Below are positions 11,384 to 21,462 of a stretch of DNA of 64,000 nucleotides, piece by piece; positions within the stretch are counted from its first letter, which is position 1; each line of letters opens with the position of its first letter. The stretch is taken from assembly GCF_042100115.1 (NCBI RefSeq), contig NC_091272.1, forward strand, positions 2,480,001 to 2,544,000. The letters run 5' to 3'. A model generated the notes under the pieces. That model was given only the letters and a program-made list of their open reading frames with translations. It searched no databases and had not been told where the DNA came from. The DNA is from Alternaria dauci. Its lineage: Eukaryota > Ascomycota > Dothideomycetes > Pleosporales > Pleosporaceae. The position numbers and the translations under genes are program-made.

Positions 11384-13459
11384 ATGGACTCTCTCAACAA
11401 CGTCGTCCTGCGCCCATGGCCAGCCCCAAAGAAGGAGGAGCTAACCCAGGAGGATTTGCTGTTCAAGATCGAGCAGCTGGCCAGTGAACGCGGACACTTG
11501 CGCAACATCACCGAGCAGTCGCTCGAAGAAGACATCGCCGCGGGCAAACATGTACCGACCGATGCTGAGGAAGGAGCAAAGGGCGAGAAGAAGGAGAAGG
11601 AGCTGCCGTCGCGACAGGAACAGCGAGAGAAGGTCTTCAAGGCAGGACAGGAGATGTACAGTCATCTGGAGTACGTCTCGGTGCGAATGCTTCATACATA
11701 GTGCAGCGACTGACCAAAGATAGATGGGCCAAATTCGCTGCTACCAACGCGCTCGATCTCGTCTCGCTCGTACTCTCCCAAGACCCCAACAAGCGCAGTC
11801 TGAACTTTTTCAGCCCTACCTTTCGAGAACAAGGCCTGAACCAGGGCATACCACTCGGGTCCTTTGGCATCAGCAAGGAAAACCACAAACACCGTACTCG
11901 CAAAGTAGAAGAGCAGCATCGTCTCCAAGATCTGGCCTCCAAACAAGAAGCAGCGGCTCAGGGCGCGCGCATGGGGGCGCTGGATTCGTCGGTAGACGAG
12001 ATACTAAAGGCCGCAAAACATTTGGAGAAGGAAATACGCCGCGAGACAAAGTACTGGCATGAGATTGTGTCTGTCTCCGACAAGGGGTGGCCCATTCAGC
12101 GTCTACGCCAGAATGTGCGCCATGCGCCTTTTGCCGTGCGATATGGACTTCCTGAAGGTATGGACTGCTCATCGACTCACACGCTGAATCGCAGCTGACA
12201 CTCATCTAGCCAGCGACCATTTCAAAGCTCGTGGATTCGCACCACTCCAGATGGACAAAGACGGAAGTATCATCCTAGATCCAGCTCTCGCGCTAAAGCC
12301 AAAGGCATTTCGCGTGCGCGTCAGTATCGATGGCAAGATTATAGGCACATCGCAAGTCCCCATCGACGGTGATGTTGCAAACCGGTCTCTTGAAAAGTCA
12401 ATTCAGCTTGCGCGTGATTCCCTGCTCGAGGAAGAGCTGTATTACGAAATGAGCCTGGAGACGAGGCAGCTCCTAGCGTATGGTGTCGCATTTCGGGATT
12501 CGGTCATCCACATAGATGCGCCTCAGATGGGTAGTGCGTCCCAAGACCGAAAGTTGCTCATCGACTGCATACCTCGAGACGATCCTATACCGAGCAACCA
12601 AGGTCATGAGCACGACTGGCTCGCTCGCAACATCGCTGAAGCGCTTCGGTTGCTCCTGGTTCATGAGCACAGTATGCGCCTTCGTCGGAGATCGCAACTT
12701 CCACCTCCATTGACAGGCCAGAAACGGGAAAAGCTGCCACCGCCTCTACTGCGCACGCTTCTTGCAGTACTCAACCACGTCGCCGGCGTTGATGCACTCT
12801 ACGTCTATCTCGACTTGGTCACAAAAACTCTGGAGGGTGCAGGCCTACATGCGACACTGGAGACCACGCGTGAGACGTCTTGGGCCAACCTCGTAGAGAG
12901 CCTAAAAACGACGTCCAAAAAGGGTCTGTCTGCAACTGACCAGCTGCTTGAATTCTTCATGAAGCCGTTTGATGGGAAGGCTACATTGACTCTTCCCATG
13001 TCCAACAGTGCACAGCCGGAGAATCTCATCATCGTCACACGGACAATCATCGGCCAACCGACTTTTGGCACAGAGCACAAGCTTACACTTCCATCCACCT
13101 TGACTTCCGATCTCGGATTGTTCCAGCAACACAAGTTCGATAGTGTTGCAGAGTTGAAGTCATATCTTGACTGGATTCTCTCCCTGCATATTACGCACAG
13201 ACTTCTAAAGGGTGAGTATGCTTCACGCGCGCAAACGAGAACCCAGGATCCACGACTCTCGATTCGAGCCAAGGACAGTAAGAAGGGCACGAAACACACC
13301 AAGGATATCAAGGTCGACTTCAACGAAGGAGAATTGAAGGTCACTGCTCTGTCTGTAGATGCCGTAACAGAATCAGAAGACATTGAGCAATCATATAGTT
13401 GGAGCGGAGCTGACGGTGGTACTCCTTTGAAGGAAGTTATTCAAGAGTGGGTTGGCTAA
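11384..13459 (+). CDS. MED17: Mediator subunit 17 (Srb4)
   Basis: This is the scaffold subunit of the Mediator head module, which links activators to RNA polymerase II in the nucleus. Exons 11384-11670, 11724-12157 and 12210-13459 give 656 residues. The start VVLRPWPAPKKEELTQEDL is a typical fungal Med17 opening. A helical section with FAATNALDLVSLVLS, NFFSPTFREQGL and LGSFGISKENH follows. The middle has KYWHEIVSVSDKGWPIQRL, VRYGLPEASDHFKARGFAPL and the LLIDC region, and the C-terminal part contains DQLLEFFMKPFDGK. The introns are phase consistent, with branch sites CTGAC at 11710 and near 12197. The recognised family and full length make the call firm. Confidence 0.93.
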
Positions 13460-13863
13460 TTGATGTGGTGGAAAGAAGTCATGGAATAAACGGTACTAAA
13501 GACCTTGCATTCACAAAGAATCATATCGATCGCAGCGTTATTTCCGCTCACAGCGTGCTGGTGCGCCAAATCGTGTTGCATCACAAAAGCGGGGAAATGC
13601 ACTGTCGACTCTAATCCGTAAGCGGGTAGCTTCTCTAGATGCAGCCTCAAATTCAGATCAGATCGTCCATACCTGGGTAGCTACTCGATTTTATCCTTGT
13701 ACCTGACATGTACATGACGTGGAGACTAGCCATGCCCAGACGACCAGGTACCGTCCGAGGTGACATTTGCAAACTGCGCTTGCATGCTCAGAGGCTATAT
13801 ATACTGCCTGTCAGACATTATGCCGTGGTCGTTACATGTTGACAGAATCTTGCTGCATCCACG
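13460..13863. other. Intergenic MED17 / royal-jelly-like gene
   Basis: This contains the MED17 3' region and the next promoter. A TATATATA box at 13796-13803 sits about 60 bases before the next start codon. No gene is seen. Confidence 0.5.
13796..13803 (+). promoter_or_regulatory. TATA box of the royal-jelly-like gene
   Basis: TATATATA lies about 60 bases upstream of the ATG at 13864. The position is plausible for a regulated, strongly transcribed fungal gene. Confidence 0.45.
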
Positions 13864-15286
13864 ATGTTGTCCCTTCTTACGTTGACGTTGAGCACTCTGC
13901 TCCCGGTGCTATCTGGTGCACAGCGCATTCGCTCTGACCCTGGTGTCGCTGGCCCAGCTCTTGAGATTGTCCATCTGTACAACGACCAATGGCCTACTGG
14001 TACTTATACGCTGTTGCAGTGCTGCAATTCTACAGGTGCTAACACAAATCCCAGGTATTACCGTATCGAAAGGCGGCCGCAAATTCTCAAACTACCCGTC
14101 TGGCTTGGATCCTAACAACACAAACACGGGTACTAACAACAAGTATGCCGTAGCAGAGCTCACGGCCAACGGAACCGAGACACCGTATCCCAGCGTAGAG
14201 ATTAACAATCCACCAAATGGAGCTATCAACTACACGACAACTCCGCCAACTGGTGCAAACTACCAGAACTACCTCGTCGGCGTACAGAGCGTAGTGCTGG
14301 ACCCCCAGGATCGCCTCTGGATCTTAGACACGGGACGCGCATTGACTGAAGATGGTACCTTGGTCACTGCGTCTCCCGGCGGCCCCAAGCTTGTCGGAGT
14401 AGACATTAAATCTGACACGGTGATTCAGACCATAGTCTTCCCACCCACGGTAGCATTTCCAGACTCGTACCTCAACGACGTCCGCTTCGACTTGCGACCT
14501 TCGATTACTGCGTCTGGAGAGGGAGTAGCGTATATTACCGATTCGTCGTCCGAGGGCCGCAATGGAATTGTCGTCGTAGATCTAGGCACAGGCGAGAGCT
14601 GGCGCCACCTTGACGGTGCAAAAGAGACGAGGGCTGAGAGGGGTTTCGTGCCATATGTTTGGGGAGAACCGCTGTACTACCTTCCTGGTCCGGGTCAGCC
14701 GCTTACGACTATACCATTGGGCAGCGATGGTATCGCCTTGTCAGCTGACGGGGAGCACCTGTACTTTGGCTCTGTTGGTGGACGCACATTGTATAGTATC
14801 CCCACCGAGCGCCTGCGGGACCGTAGCCAGGCTTCTGAGCTTTTGGCGCTGGGTGCCATAAATAACAAGGGAGAAAGAGGTCTCAGCGATGGCTTCGAGA
14901 CGGACACTAATGGCTTCATCTATGCGGCCAGTAAGTGTCCTTGTAACAAACTGCATGTGAGACATACACTGACTTTGTGTACCCATTTCCAGACATGGAG
15001 CAGAATGAAATCGGGTTCCATAACCCGATGAACGCGTCCATGACGCTGTTTGTCAGAGACCCCAGGATCAGCTGGGTAGATACCAGTGAGTCTTTCTTGA
15101 TACTGCTCATACAGAACGCAACTAATTCCTACAGTGTCTGTCGGAAGCGATGGCTACCTTTACTTTACCGACAACCAGCTTGCTTTTAGTTCGAGCTTTT
15201 ACCCTGGGACAGATAGGAGGGAACGGCCATTTGTGCTGTTCAGAGCGCCTCTACCTAACAATGGGTCAAGAGTGTTTTTGCAGTAA
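13864..15286 (+). CDS. Secreted major royal jelly protein / yellow family protein
   Basis: Exons 13864-13999, 14055-14930, 14993-15085 and 15135-15286 give 418 residues. An N-terminal signal peptide (MLSLLTLTLSTLLPVLSGA) directs secretion. The rest is a six-bladed propeller of the MRJP/yellow family: VQSVVLDPQDRLWILDTG, VGVDI, YLNDVRFDLR, GVAYITDSS, GIVVVDLGTG, GSDGIALSADGEHLYFG, LSDGFETDTNGFIYAA and a final VGSDGYLYFTDNQL. Several NxT/S sequons occur near the N-terminus. Insect yellow proteins act in melanin metabolism or ligand binding; the fungal role is unknown. Intron 2 (14931-14992) is one of three look-alike introns in this window. The gene ends 94 bases from the convergent ETR1. Confidence 0.88.
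14931..14992 (+). repeat. Intron 2 of the royal-jelly-like gene, introner-like sequence copy
   Basis: This 62-nt intron (GTAAGTG...TTTCCAG) contains TGCATGTGAGACATACACTG followed by ACTTTG. The 18-nt string TGAGACATACACTGACTT is identical in the intron at 60638-60702, and the intron at 859-923 differs from it at two positions. Confidence 0.6.
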
Positions 15287-15380
15287 GAACACTTAGAACC
15301 ATAGCATAATTGCACAGCTCTTCATGACTTGACGCATGTACGTGGGGAATGTTCGTCTCTTATTCAGAAGGGTATATAGT

Positions 15381-16598
15381 CTACGTCTTACCAAACACAA
15401 ACACACCCTTACCGGCCCTGTATCCCTCAAGTGTATCTTTAACCTTTGCTATCAATTCGTCGCCTTTGGTATCCCATTCCCACTTGATCTCATCAACAGG
15501 CATGTCCTTGAACTCGCCCTTTCTTGTCATATCTAGCACATCGGCAACAGTCTTCTGCTTCTCCTCTGGATGCTGCTCTGCCCATCTGCTCACCCAGAAT
15601 CCGTGAAAATGGATGTCCTTGAAGATGAGCATGGACGCGGGGATGGTCAAAGGTTGCTTGGACATGGCGCCGTAGGTAACAAAGTGTGAGGACGAAGAAA
15701 GCAGCTTAGCCATGGCGGTAGCTGCCTTGCCGTTAACGCAGTTGAGAGCTAAGCTTATAGGGGCGCGACCGCCGTTTGTCCATTCTTTGGCCTGGTCTTT
15801 TATGCCCTGAGACTGCAATTCTGCATCCGTGATTACGACGTCGGCACCCAGATCTTGTAGCTCCTTCTTCATGGCTTCTTCTTTGCTCTTGTCTTCCCGG
15901 CTACGAATGACATTGATGCTCTTGTAACCCCACTTCTTCCCCAGCTGGATGGCTGCGCGGCCGACACCCGAGTTTGCACCATTCTGTATGAACCAATCGC
16001 CTTCGGAGAGTGTTGTGAAGTCGCGCAGCATGCGGTATGCTGTGCATGGGTTTATGGATACGGTGCCGGCCTGGATAGCGGTGATGCCTTCGCGCATCTG
16101 GTCGTCGAGTTTCACGACATCGTTGGTTGTGGCGCTTGCGTGTGTCCGCCATGTACCGAAGCCAGGACCTTTCATAAAGACCCAGTCGCCCCTTTTAAAG
16201 CCTTCTTTCTTGACACCCTCTCCGAGTGCTATGATCTCTGCCACACCTTCGTTTCCGGCAACAGCGATCGGGTTGGGGGTGCCAAGGTTTGTTGTGAAGG
16301 TTGGCTTGGAAGGGTATACGCCTTGGATCTGGTTGATGTCGGCGGGATTGATGGGCGAGGCAAGGAAGCGCAGTGTCATGTAGTTGCTATGTGGTGGTGA
16401 GATGGAATGGCTGTGAAGAGAGAGGACTGCCGGAGGCTCGCCATAGTCGGAGAAGGTGAGGGCTTTGGCTTGTTCGTAGCCGTATGCGGAGATGCAGCGG
16501 CGCTGTGGGAGTCGAGACACGGTCGGCGCTAGGTTTCGCGTGCGACGCAGGCATGACTGCGCTAATCGTGGGGACGGTGAAAGCAGTTTGGAGGCCAT
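15381..16598 (-). CDS. ETR1: Mitochondrial enoyl-[acyl-carrier-protein] reductase
   Basis: This is the NADPH-dependent trans-2-enoyl thioester reductase, last step of mitochondrial type II fatty acid synthesis (needed for lipoate and respiration). It is intronless, 405 residues. The N-terminus is Arg/Ser/Leu rich without acids up to about residue 35 (RRTRNLAPTVSRLPQRRCIS), a mitochondrial presequence. The MDR-type catalytic domain has INPADINQIQGVYPSKP, which carries the family Tyr, then GNEGVAEIIALGEGV and GDWVFM. The Rossmann part has NGANSGVGRAAIQLGKKWG followed by VIRSRED, an NADPH-type site. SLALNCVNGKAATAMAKLL and HFHGFWVSRW follow. Length and order match fungal ETR1. It is divergent from the RRM gene at 17279. 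Confidence 0.93.
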   Translation of the reverse strand: MASKLLSPSPRLAQSCLRRTRNLAPTVSRLPQRRCISAYGYEQAKALTFSDYGEPPAVLSLHSHSISPPHSNYMTLRFLASPINPADINQIQGVYPSKPTFTTNLGTPNPIAVAGNEGVAEIIALGEGVKKEGFKRGDWVFMKGPGFGTWRTHASATTNDVVKLDDQMREGITAIQAGTVSINPCTAYRMLRDFTTLSEGDWFIQNGANSGVGRAAIQLGKKWGYKSINVIRSREDKSKEEAMKKELQDLGADVVITDAELQSQGIKDQAKEWTNGGRAPISLALNCVNGKAATAMAKLLSSSSHFVTYGAMSKQPLTIPASMLIFKDIHFHGFWVSRWAEQHPEEKQKTVADVLDMTRKGEFKDMPVDEIKWEWDTKGDELIAKVKDTLEGYRAGKGVFVFGKT

Positions 16599-17278
16599 TG
16601 CGAATGATGCAGACGCTATGCGACTGTTGTGTGGGCTGGCAGCGGGTGGAGCTCGTGGGAGATGTTTTGAGAAGACGGAGCTATGACGTTGCTAAGGCCG
16701 AGGTATGGTGGAGCAATGGAGCTTCACAGCAAGCATTACATCCCCACCAGGTACGCATCTACACTTAATCCTGACGTGCGAATGTATGCAGATGCTGTAT
16801 TTGTGCTCTCCATACGCTCGAGTAGTGCAGTGCCTCACATGCCAATCCTGATTGCTTCTCGAGACCCAAATATCCACTTGTCAATGCACTTTCAGCGATA
16901 GATGCCCGTGAAGATGCGCGTGTATAGGCGGCATTCAGCCACGACATGCGCCGTGAGCTGGTGCGAAGAAGCAACCAGTGGCGGTAGGCATTCACATGCA
17001 AGACAGCCCAAGCAGCGCTTCGTGAAGCTTCCCGCCCGCCCTAGAGTGATGGCATCTAGACGCCACTAGCACCGCCCCACGCGACGTCATCAGCCCATGC
17101 GTTGCCAGGCTGTGCCCCTCCCTGAACTGGCTTCTTACACCCCTCGACCACTACAAATAGACCCTGTCTGCAACACCTGGTCCACCACATCACTCATAGC
17201 ATCACTGCACCCCTCAACTACTACACCATTACAGCTCAGTCTTCTCAAAGCACCCCCTAACCCTACACATACATCAAC
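16599..17278. other. Divergent promoter region ETR1 / vip1-like RRM gene
   Basis: These 680 bases contain both promoters. The last 100 bases before 17279 are a C/A/T-rich leader (CCCCTCAACTACTACACC), typical of highly expressed ascomycete genes. No gene is seen. Confidence 0.5.
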
Positions 17279-18058
17279 ATGGCTGCTACCGTCAACGTCG
17301 AGAACATCTCCGCAAAGACCAGCGAGGATGAGATCAAGAGCTTCTTCTCCTTCTGCGGAAAGATCCAGTCCATCAGTGTGAAGCCCTCGGGCGACGACAC
17401 ACAGTCAGCCTCCGTCACCTTTGAGAAGGCCGCCGCCGCCAAGACGGCCCTCCTCCTCGACAACACACAGCTTGGACACAACTCGGTCCAGGTCACATCA
17501 GCTAAGAGCATCGACGAGATTGCCGGCGACAAGTCTGCTGCCGCCGAAGACGCCAAGGACGGCGACCACCACATCGAGCAGGAGCAGAAGCCCCGCGCAC
17601 GCATCATCGCCGAGTACCTCGCCCACGGCTATGCCATCTCCGACAAGGCCATCGAGAAGGCTCTTGCAGCCGACAAGCAAAACGGCTACAGTGCCAAGTT
17701 CATGAACTTCCTCAACAACTTCGACCAGAAGACTCAGGCTACACAGAAGGCGCAGGTCGTCGACCAGAAGCTTGGCGTAACAAACAAGGGCTACGCTGCC
17801 TTCAACATGATGACCAGCTACTTTGACAAGGCCGCATCCACACCCACTGGACAGAAGCTTCGTGCTTTCTACGAGCAGGGAAACAAGACCGTCATGGACG
17901 TCCACAACGAGGCCAGGCATTTGGCGGACCTTAAGAAGCAGAAGCCTGCTACTGAGGAGGGTACTGCTGCTACCACTGAGAGCAACGAGAAGCCCGCCCA
18001 GGGTGAGAACGAGAAGGGCGCAGAATCCTACGCTGCCGCTGCCGCACCTTCTTCTTAG
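17279..18058 (+). CDS. vip1: Vip1-type RNA recognition motif protein
   Basis: This intronless gene gives 259 residues. Residues 4-75 form an RRM: TVNVENISAKTSEDEIKSFF is the first strand and helix (RNP2 region), and ASVTFEKAAAAKTALLL is the RNP1-side strand and helix. The rest is helical and rich in Lys, Ala and Glu, with AEYLAHGYAISDKAIEKAL, a DQKLGVTNKGYAAFNMMTSYFDKA block and an acidic, Ala-rich tail. The order matches the fungal family named after S. pombe Vip1, often annotated as an actin cytoskeleton protein; that name rests on weak functional data. Codon use is strongly C-ending, suggesting high expression. It is not related to the Vip1 inositol kinase at 42584-47397, despite the shared name. 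Confidence 0.88.
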   Translation: MAATVNVENISAKTSEDEIKSFFSFCGKIQSISVKPSGDDTQSASVTFEKAAAAKTALLLDNTQLGHNSVQVTSAKSIDEIAGDKSAAAEDAKDGDHHIEQEQKPRARIIAEYLAHGYAISDKAIEKALAADKQNGYSAKFMNFLNNFDQKTQATQKAQVVDQKLGVTNKGYAAFNMMTSYFDKAASTPTGQKLRAFYEQGNKTVMDVHNEARHLADLKKQKPATEEGTAATTESNEKPAQGENEKGAESYAAAAAPSS

Positions 18059-18399
18059 ATGCAAACACTAGCGTGTTGATAGCAGAGGGCTGATATGGCC
18101 TTTCTTTCGGTTTTACGATTCCCACTTGGTTTACAGTCTGTATGAATACTTGCGCATGATACCGATGACGGCACGAGCATGGAGTTTGGAATGAGATGGT
18201 TTAGTCAGCCTATGAGAACAGAATTCTACCCAGTAGCCATTCACATTGACTTCTATGCTGTTCTGCAGTGATGACGTACTTGTTGTTGAATCAAACACGA
18301 CGAAGCGATGACGTTCCATTACACTCTTTCTATCCAGCAATGTGAACAACAGACAAAACCCAAACCCAAAAATGCAAATAGAAACCCCACTGCATTCCC
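18059..18399. other. Convergent 3' region between the RRM gene and the AGC kinase
   Basis: These 341 bases lie between two convergent stop codons and should hold both 3' UTRs. No gene is seen. Confidence 0.5.
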
Positions 18400-20175
18400 C
18401 TAGCATCCCCACTCTCCACTATCCAACAGGCTCTGACTAGCTACAAAGCTAAATCCACCGAACGGATTGTTAGAAGCCTGGCTCTGGCTTTCAGGGATCA
18501 AGTCCTCAAACTTCCTCGAAAGAACAGGACTCAACGGAAGATCGGTAAAGTCCTGCGCAAAGTTCTCTGCCAACTCCGGGTCTGTGATGAGTGGTTGAAT
18601 CGGTGGTGTCAGCTCCCTCGCTTCCAGCTTCTTCCAATCGATCTTGCGGAAAAACCTATGTTTCTTGATATTGGGCAGATCCTTGGCCATGTTGAACCCT
18701 AGGCGTTTCTTTGGGTCTTTGCGGAGGAGGCGAGTGAGAAGGTCTTTGGCTTCGGCGCTGAGGTAATACGGCAATGCGAGTTTCTGTTTTACAATTTTTT
18801 CCTGAATCTTTGCATTGTTGTTGCCGGTAAAGGGAGGAGCACCAGTGAGGAGGTCGAAACCAAGCGCGCCCAAGGACCACCAGTCGACTGCAGCGCCGTA
18901 CTCGAGGCCTTGGACTACTTCCGGAGCCATGTACTCTACGGTGCCGAGGAAGGAGCGGCAAGGGTTGTCTTCGTCAAGACTGACTTTGCTGAGGCCGAAG
19001 TCGGTGAGGAGCAGATGGCCCTCGGAATCGAGAAGGCAGTTCTCTGGCTTGAGATCACGGTAGATGACGCCGACTGTGCGGTGAAGGTGGTCGAGAGCAA
19101 GCACCATTTCGGCCATGTAGAAGGCCGCTGCATCTTCAGAAAACATGCGCTCGGCTTCAAGGTGGTGGAAGAGCTCGCCTCCCTGGGCATACTCGAGGAT
19201 GAGGTACAGCTTCTCCTGGTCTTGGAAGGCGTAGTAGAAGTTGACGATGAACGGGTGACGGTTCACACTCTCAAGAACATTGCGCTCCGTCTTGGTCTGC
19301 TCGATGAGCTTCTTATGCACAGTGATGGAGGCCTTTTTGAACTGCTTCTGCGCGAAAAGACGGCCTGTGGCGCGCTGCCTCACCAACAAGACGGTGCCAT
19401 AGCTGCCCTTGCCCAGACACATCAACGGCTCAAAGTCTTCTGCCGTCATCTTGCGCGCGATACCGTTGTTCAACATGGTCGAGGATTTGGAGAGCGTGTC
19501 GACGCTAAAGTCTTCGGCGTTAAGGTCGATCTCATAGCTCTCCATCTCGGTGCGATCACTGTCGCTGTCCCGGCCCGACATGCTAGTGTTGCTCGACAAG
19601 TGCGACGCGACCCTGCTCATGGGAACACCTTTTCCTGGGGAGTCCTTCATGGGCGAGTCGCTCCTCGAGCCTAGATTCAGCGCCTCGAGCTGGGCTTTGA
19701 GGTTGCTGATGCCTCCCGCCGTAGATTGAGGGCGGAGCGCTGGGCTGCTGGTCACGCTTGGAAGTCCAGAGCGAACAGGACCAAAACGTGGTGTAGTCGC
19801 CAGAGAATAATCCGACTCCTCCCCACCAGACGTGACGGGAGTGTGGAAGCCTCGAGTGACATTCGTAGCCTGCAGGCCTGCCTTCAGACTCTTCTTCTTC
19901 TTTTTCTTGTTCTTCTGGGCCTTCCTCATGACAGCGTCAAAATCCAACTTGTCCGGTCCCTGCTGCGTGCTTTCGGCATCGGGCCGCATTGTGCGCTTGG
20001 GCATAGGGCTAACGATGTTGATCGGCGGGGTGCCTACATGGAGGGGCACGTTCGGAGGGCTCATGTCCATGTTGCCCGGTGCGAACATGTCGACGTCGTC
20101 TGGCACGGCAGGCTCGGGATTTGGCAGCGCACTGGCTGGAAGATGCGCATCGTTCTTGTCGAATGCGAAAACCAT
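18400..20175 (-). CDS. psk1: AGC family serine/threonine kinase, S6K/Psk1-like
   Basis: This intronless gene gives 591 residues. About 220 disordered N-terminal residues (a KKKKKK run, many Ser) precede the kinase domain. The domain has the glycine loop LGKGSYGTVLLV, the VAIK-equivalent Lys in FAQKQFKK, the catalytic loop YRDLKPENCLL, DFGLSK, an activation loop SFLGTVEYMAPEV with the PDK1-site Ser, and GAAVDWWSLGAL. The C-terminal tail has the AGC turn-motif region (LPLSPVLSRKF) and a hydrophobic motif FGGFSF (F-x-x-F-S-F) near the end. The last motif resembles S6 kinases such as S. pombe Psk1, which act downstream of TORC1. Assignment to Psk1 rather than another AGC branch (Sck, Ypk) is moderate. 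The gene is convergent with the RRM gene. Confidence 0.85.
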   Translation of the reverse strand: MVFAFDKNDAHLPASALPNPEPAVPDDVDMFAPGNMDMSPPNVPLHVGTPPINIVSPMPKRTMRPDAESTQQGPDKLDFDAVMRKAQKNKKKKKKSLKAGLQATNVTRGFHTPVTSGGEESDYSLATTPRFGPVRSGLPSVTSSPALRPQSTAGGISNLKAQLEALNLGSRSDSPMKDSPGKGVPMSRVASHLSSNTSMSGRDSDSDRTEMESYEIDLNAEDFSVDTLSKSSTMLNNGIARKMTAEDFEPLMCLGKGSYGTVLLVRQRATGRLFAQKQFKKASITVHKKLIEQTKTERNVLESVNRHPFIVNFYYAFQDQEKLYLILEYAQGGELFHHLEAERMFSEDAAAFYMAEMVLALDHLHRTVGVIYRDLKPENCLLDSEGHLLLTDFGLSKVSLDEDNPCRSFLGTVEYMAPEVVQGLEYGAAVDWWSLGALGFDLLTGAPPFTGNNNAKIQEKIVKQKLALPYYLSAEAKDLLTRLLRKDPKKRLGFNMAKDLPNIKKHRFFRKIDWKKLEARELTPPIQPLITDPELAENFAQDFTDLPLSPVLSRKFEDLIPESQSQASNNPFGGFSFVASQSLLDSGEWGC

Positions 20176-21369
20176 GATGACGGTAGTGGTGGGGTAGTAC
20201 GATATAATAGAGTCGTCACTCTTCAGACTGCGCGCGGATTCTGCTCGCGATTAGCATTTGCGCCCCTTTCAGAGGGAACTGCGCGCACATCCAATGCCCG
20301 TCTTGGGCAGACCAGTAATACTACAGTCCGCCGCGAAGATTCACGGCGGAACTCCTACCCCTAGCCGGACCAGCGACGCGAAAGAGGCGTCCGTCCTGTT
20401 CAGACCTGAGCTCAGTGCGCTGTAGGGAAAGAAGGTGCCAACTGCAGTAAGCTGAGCGGTGGGGAGGAAAGTGGTCACGGCGAAGGAAGCAGAGCCCATA
20501 GATGGTCGTGTCGGAATATTGGGAATGGTGATAATCGGAGCCAGGATACGGAGCCTGGCAGTAAGTCTGTCTTGGTGGTGTGTCGCGGTGTAGTGAAGAG
20601 ACGTGTTTGAAGGGGTGCTGGAAGAAAGGACCGCGATCAGCGGGAGAGGCTCAAATCGCTCGCTTTCTTAATTTGGTGCCTTGGCGGCGTGGCTGCGGTG
20701 GCATGTGAATGGGCTTGCGCTTAACTCATCACCCGCCCCAGACTTCTGTCTGCTTCTCCACAAAACACTCGGGGCCATACCCCGTGCTTCGTTTACATCA
20801 CGTTCCAAGCTTCATGCGTCTCGCCAAAGTCATGCGCTGGCAACCGTGATGCGGACACGATCGATCTTGTTCGATACAACACGCCTTGCCACTGAAACCG
20901 CCAGCGCGTCTCAAGGCACCAAACAGACCGCGCGACGCTCGTCGAACGCGTTTTTGCTTGCCAACGAATCGACGCGGCAAGGCCATATATTTGCTGCCCT
21001 GAAATGGGGTGGGCTATTGCTACTGCCAATCGAAGCCACACGTAATAGTCCTCAGCTATCGCTAGCGCTTGCCTGCCTCGCCTAACAAACAGCAAGGCAG
21101 GCACGGTGCATGACGGCATAAGGGGCGCCACAGGATGAACATACTCTTCGTCGTTCCGTTACACTACACTCCCCACGACTCTTTTCTATCTTTGACAACG
21201 ACTCCGCGACTCAGTCCCTAGCAGGAACGTGCGCGATGCTGTTATCCGAAGCTAAGCGGGTGCCGCTGTTACACGAGTTGAGATACTGCCACCGGGTGAT
21301 GCGCCACTACCAAGCGGGAAACATACAACGCGATTTATAGCTGTTTCAAAAGCTTGGTTTTCCATCAAA
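20176..21369. other. Intergenic between the AGC kinase and tRNA-Thr
   Basis: This is the promoter and leader of the kinase gene, then about 1 kb without any supportable frame. The longest open frames have no composition or domain typical of a gene. Confidence 0.45.
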
Positions 21370-21441
21370 GCCTTCCTAGCTCAGTGGTAGAGCGCGTCAC
21401 TAGTAATGACGAGGTCGTCAGTTCAATTCTGGCGGAAGGCA
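21370..21441 (+). tRNA. tRNA-Thr (anticodon AGT)
   Basis: This folds as a complete intronless tRNA of 72 nt. The acceptor stem is GCCTTCC with GGAAGGC. The D arm is GCTC-AGTGGTA-GAGC. The anticodon arm is CGTCA-CTAGTAA-TGACG with anticodon AGT, and the T arm is GTCAG-TTCAATT-CTGGC. The discriminator base is A. Internal A and B boxes are in place. AGT (inosine-modified at A34) reads Thr codons ACT and ACC. A T-run follows as the RNA polymerase III terminator. Confidence 0.95.
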
Positions 21442-21454
21442 GTTGACACGTTTC

Positions 21455-21462
21455 TTTTTTTT
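21455..21462 (+). terminator. RNA polymerase III terminator of tRNA-Thr
   Basis: A run of eight T lies 14 bases after the tRNA 3' end, the expected stop signal for polymerase III. Confidence 0.7.
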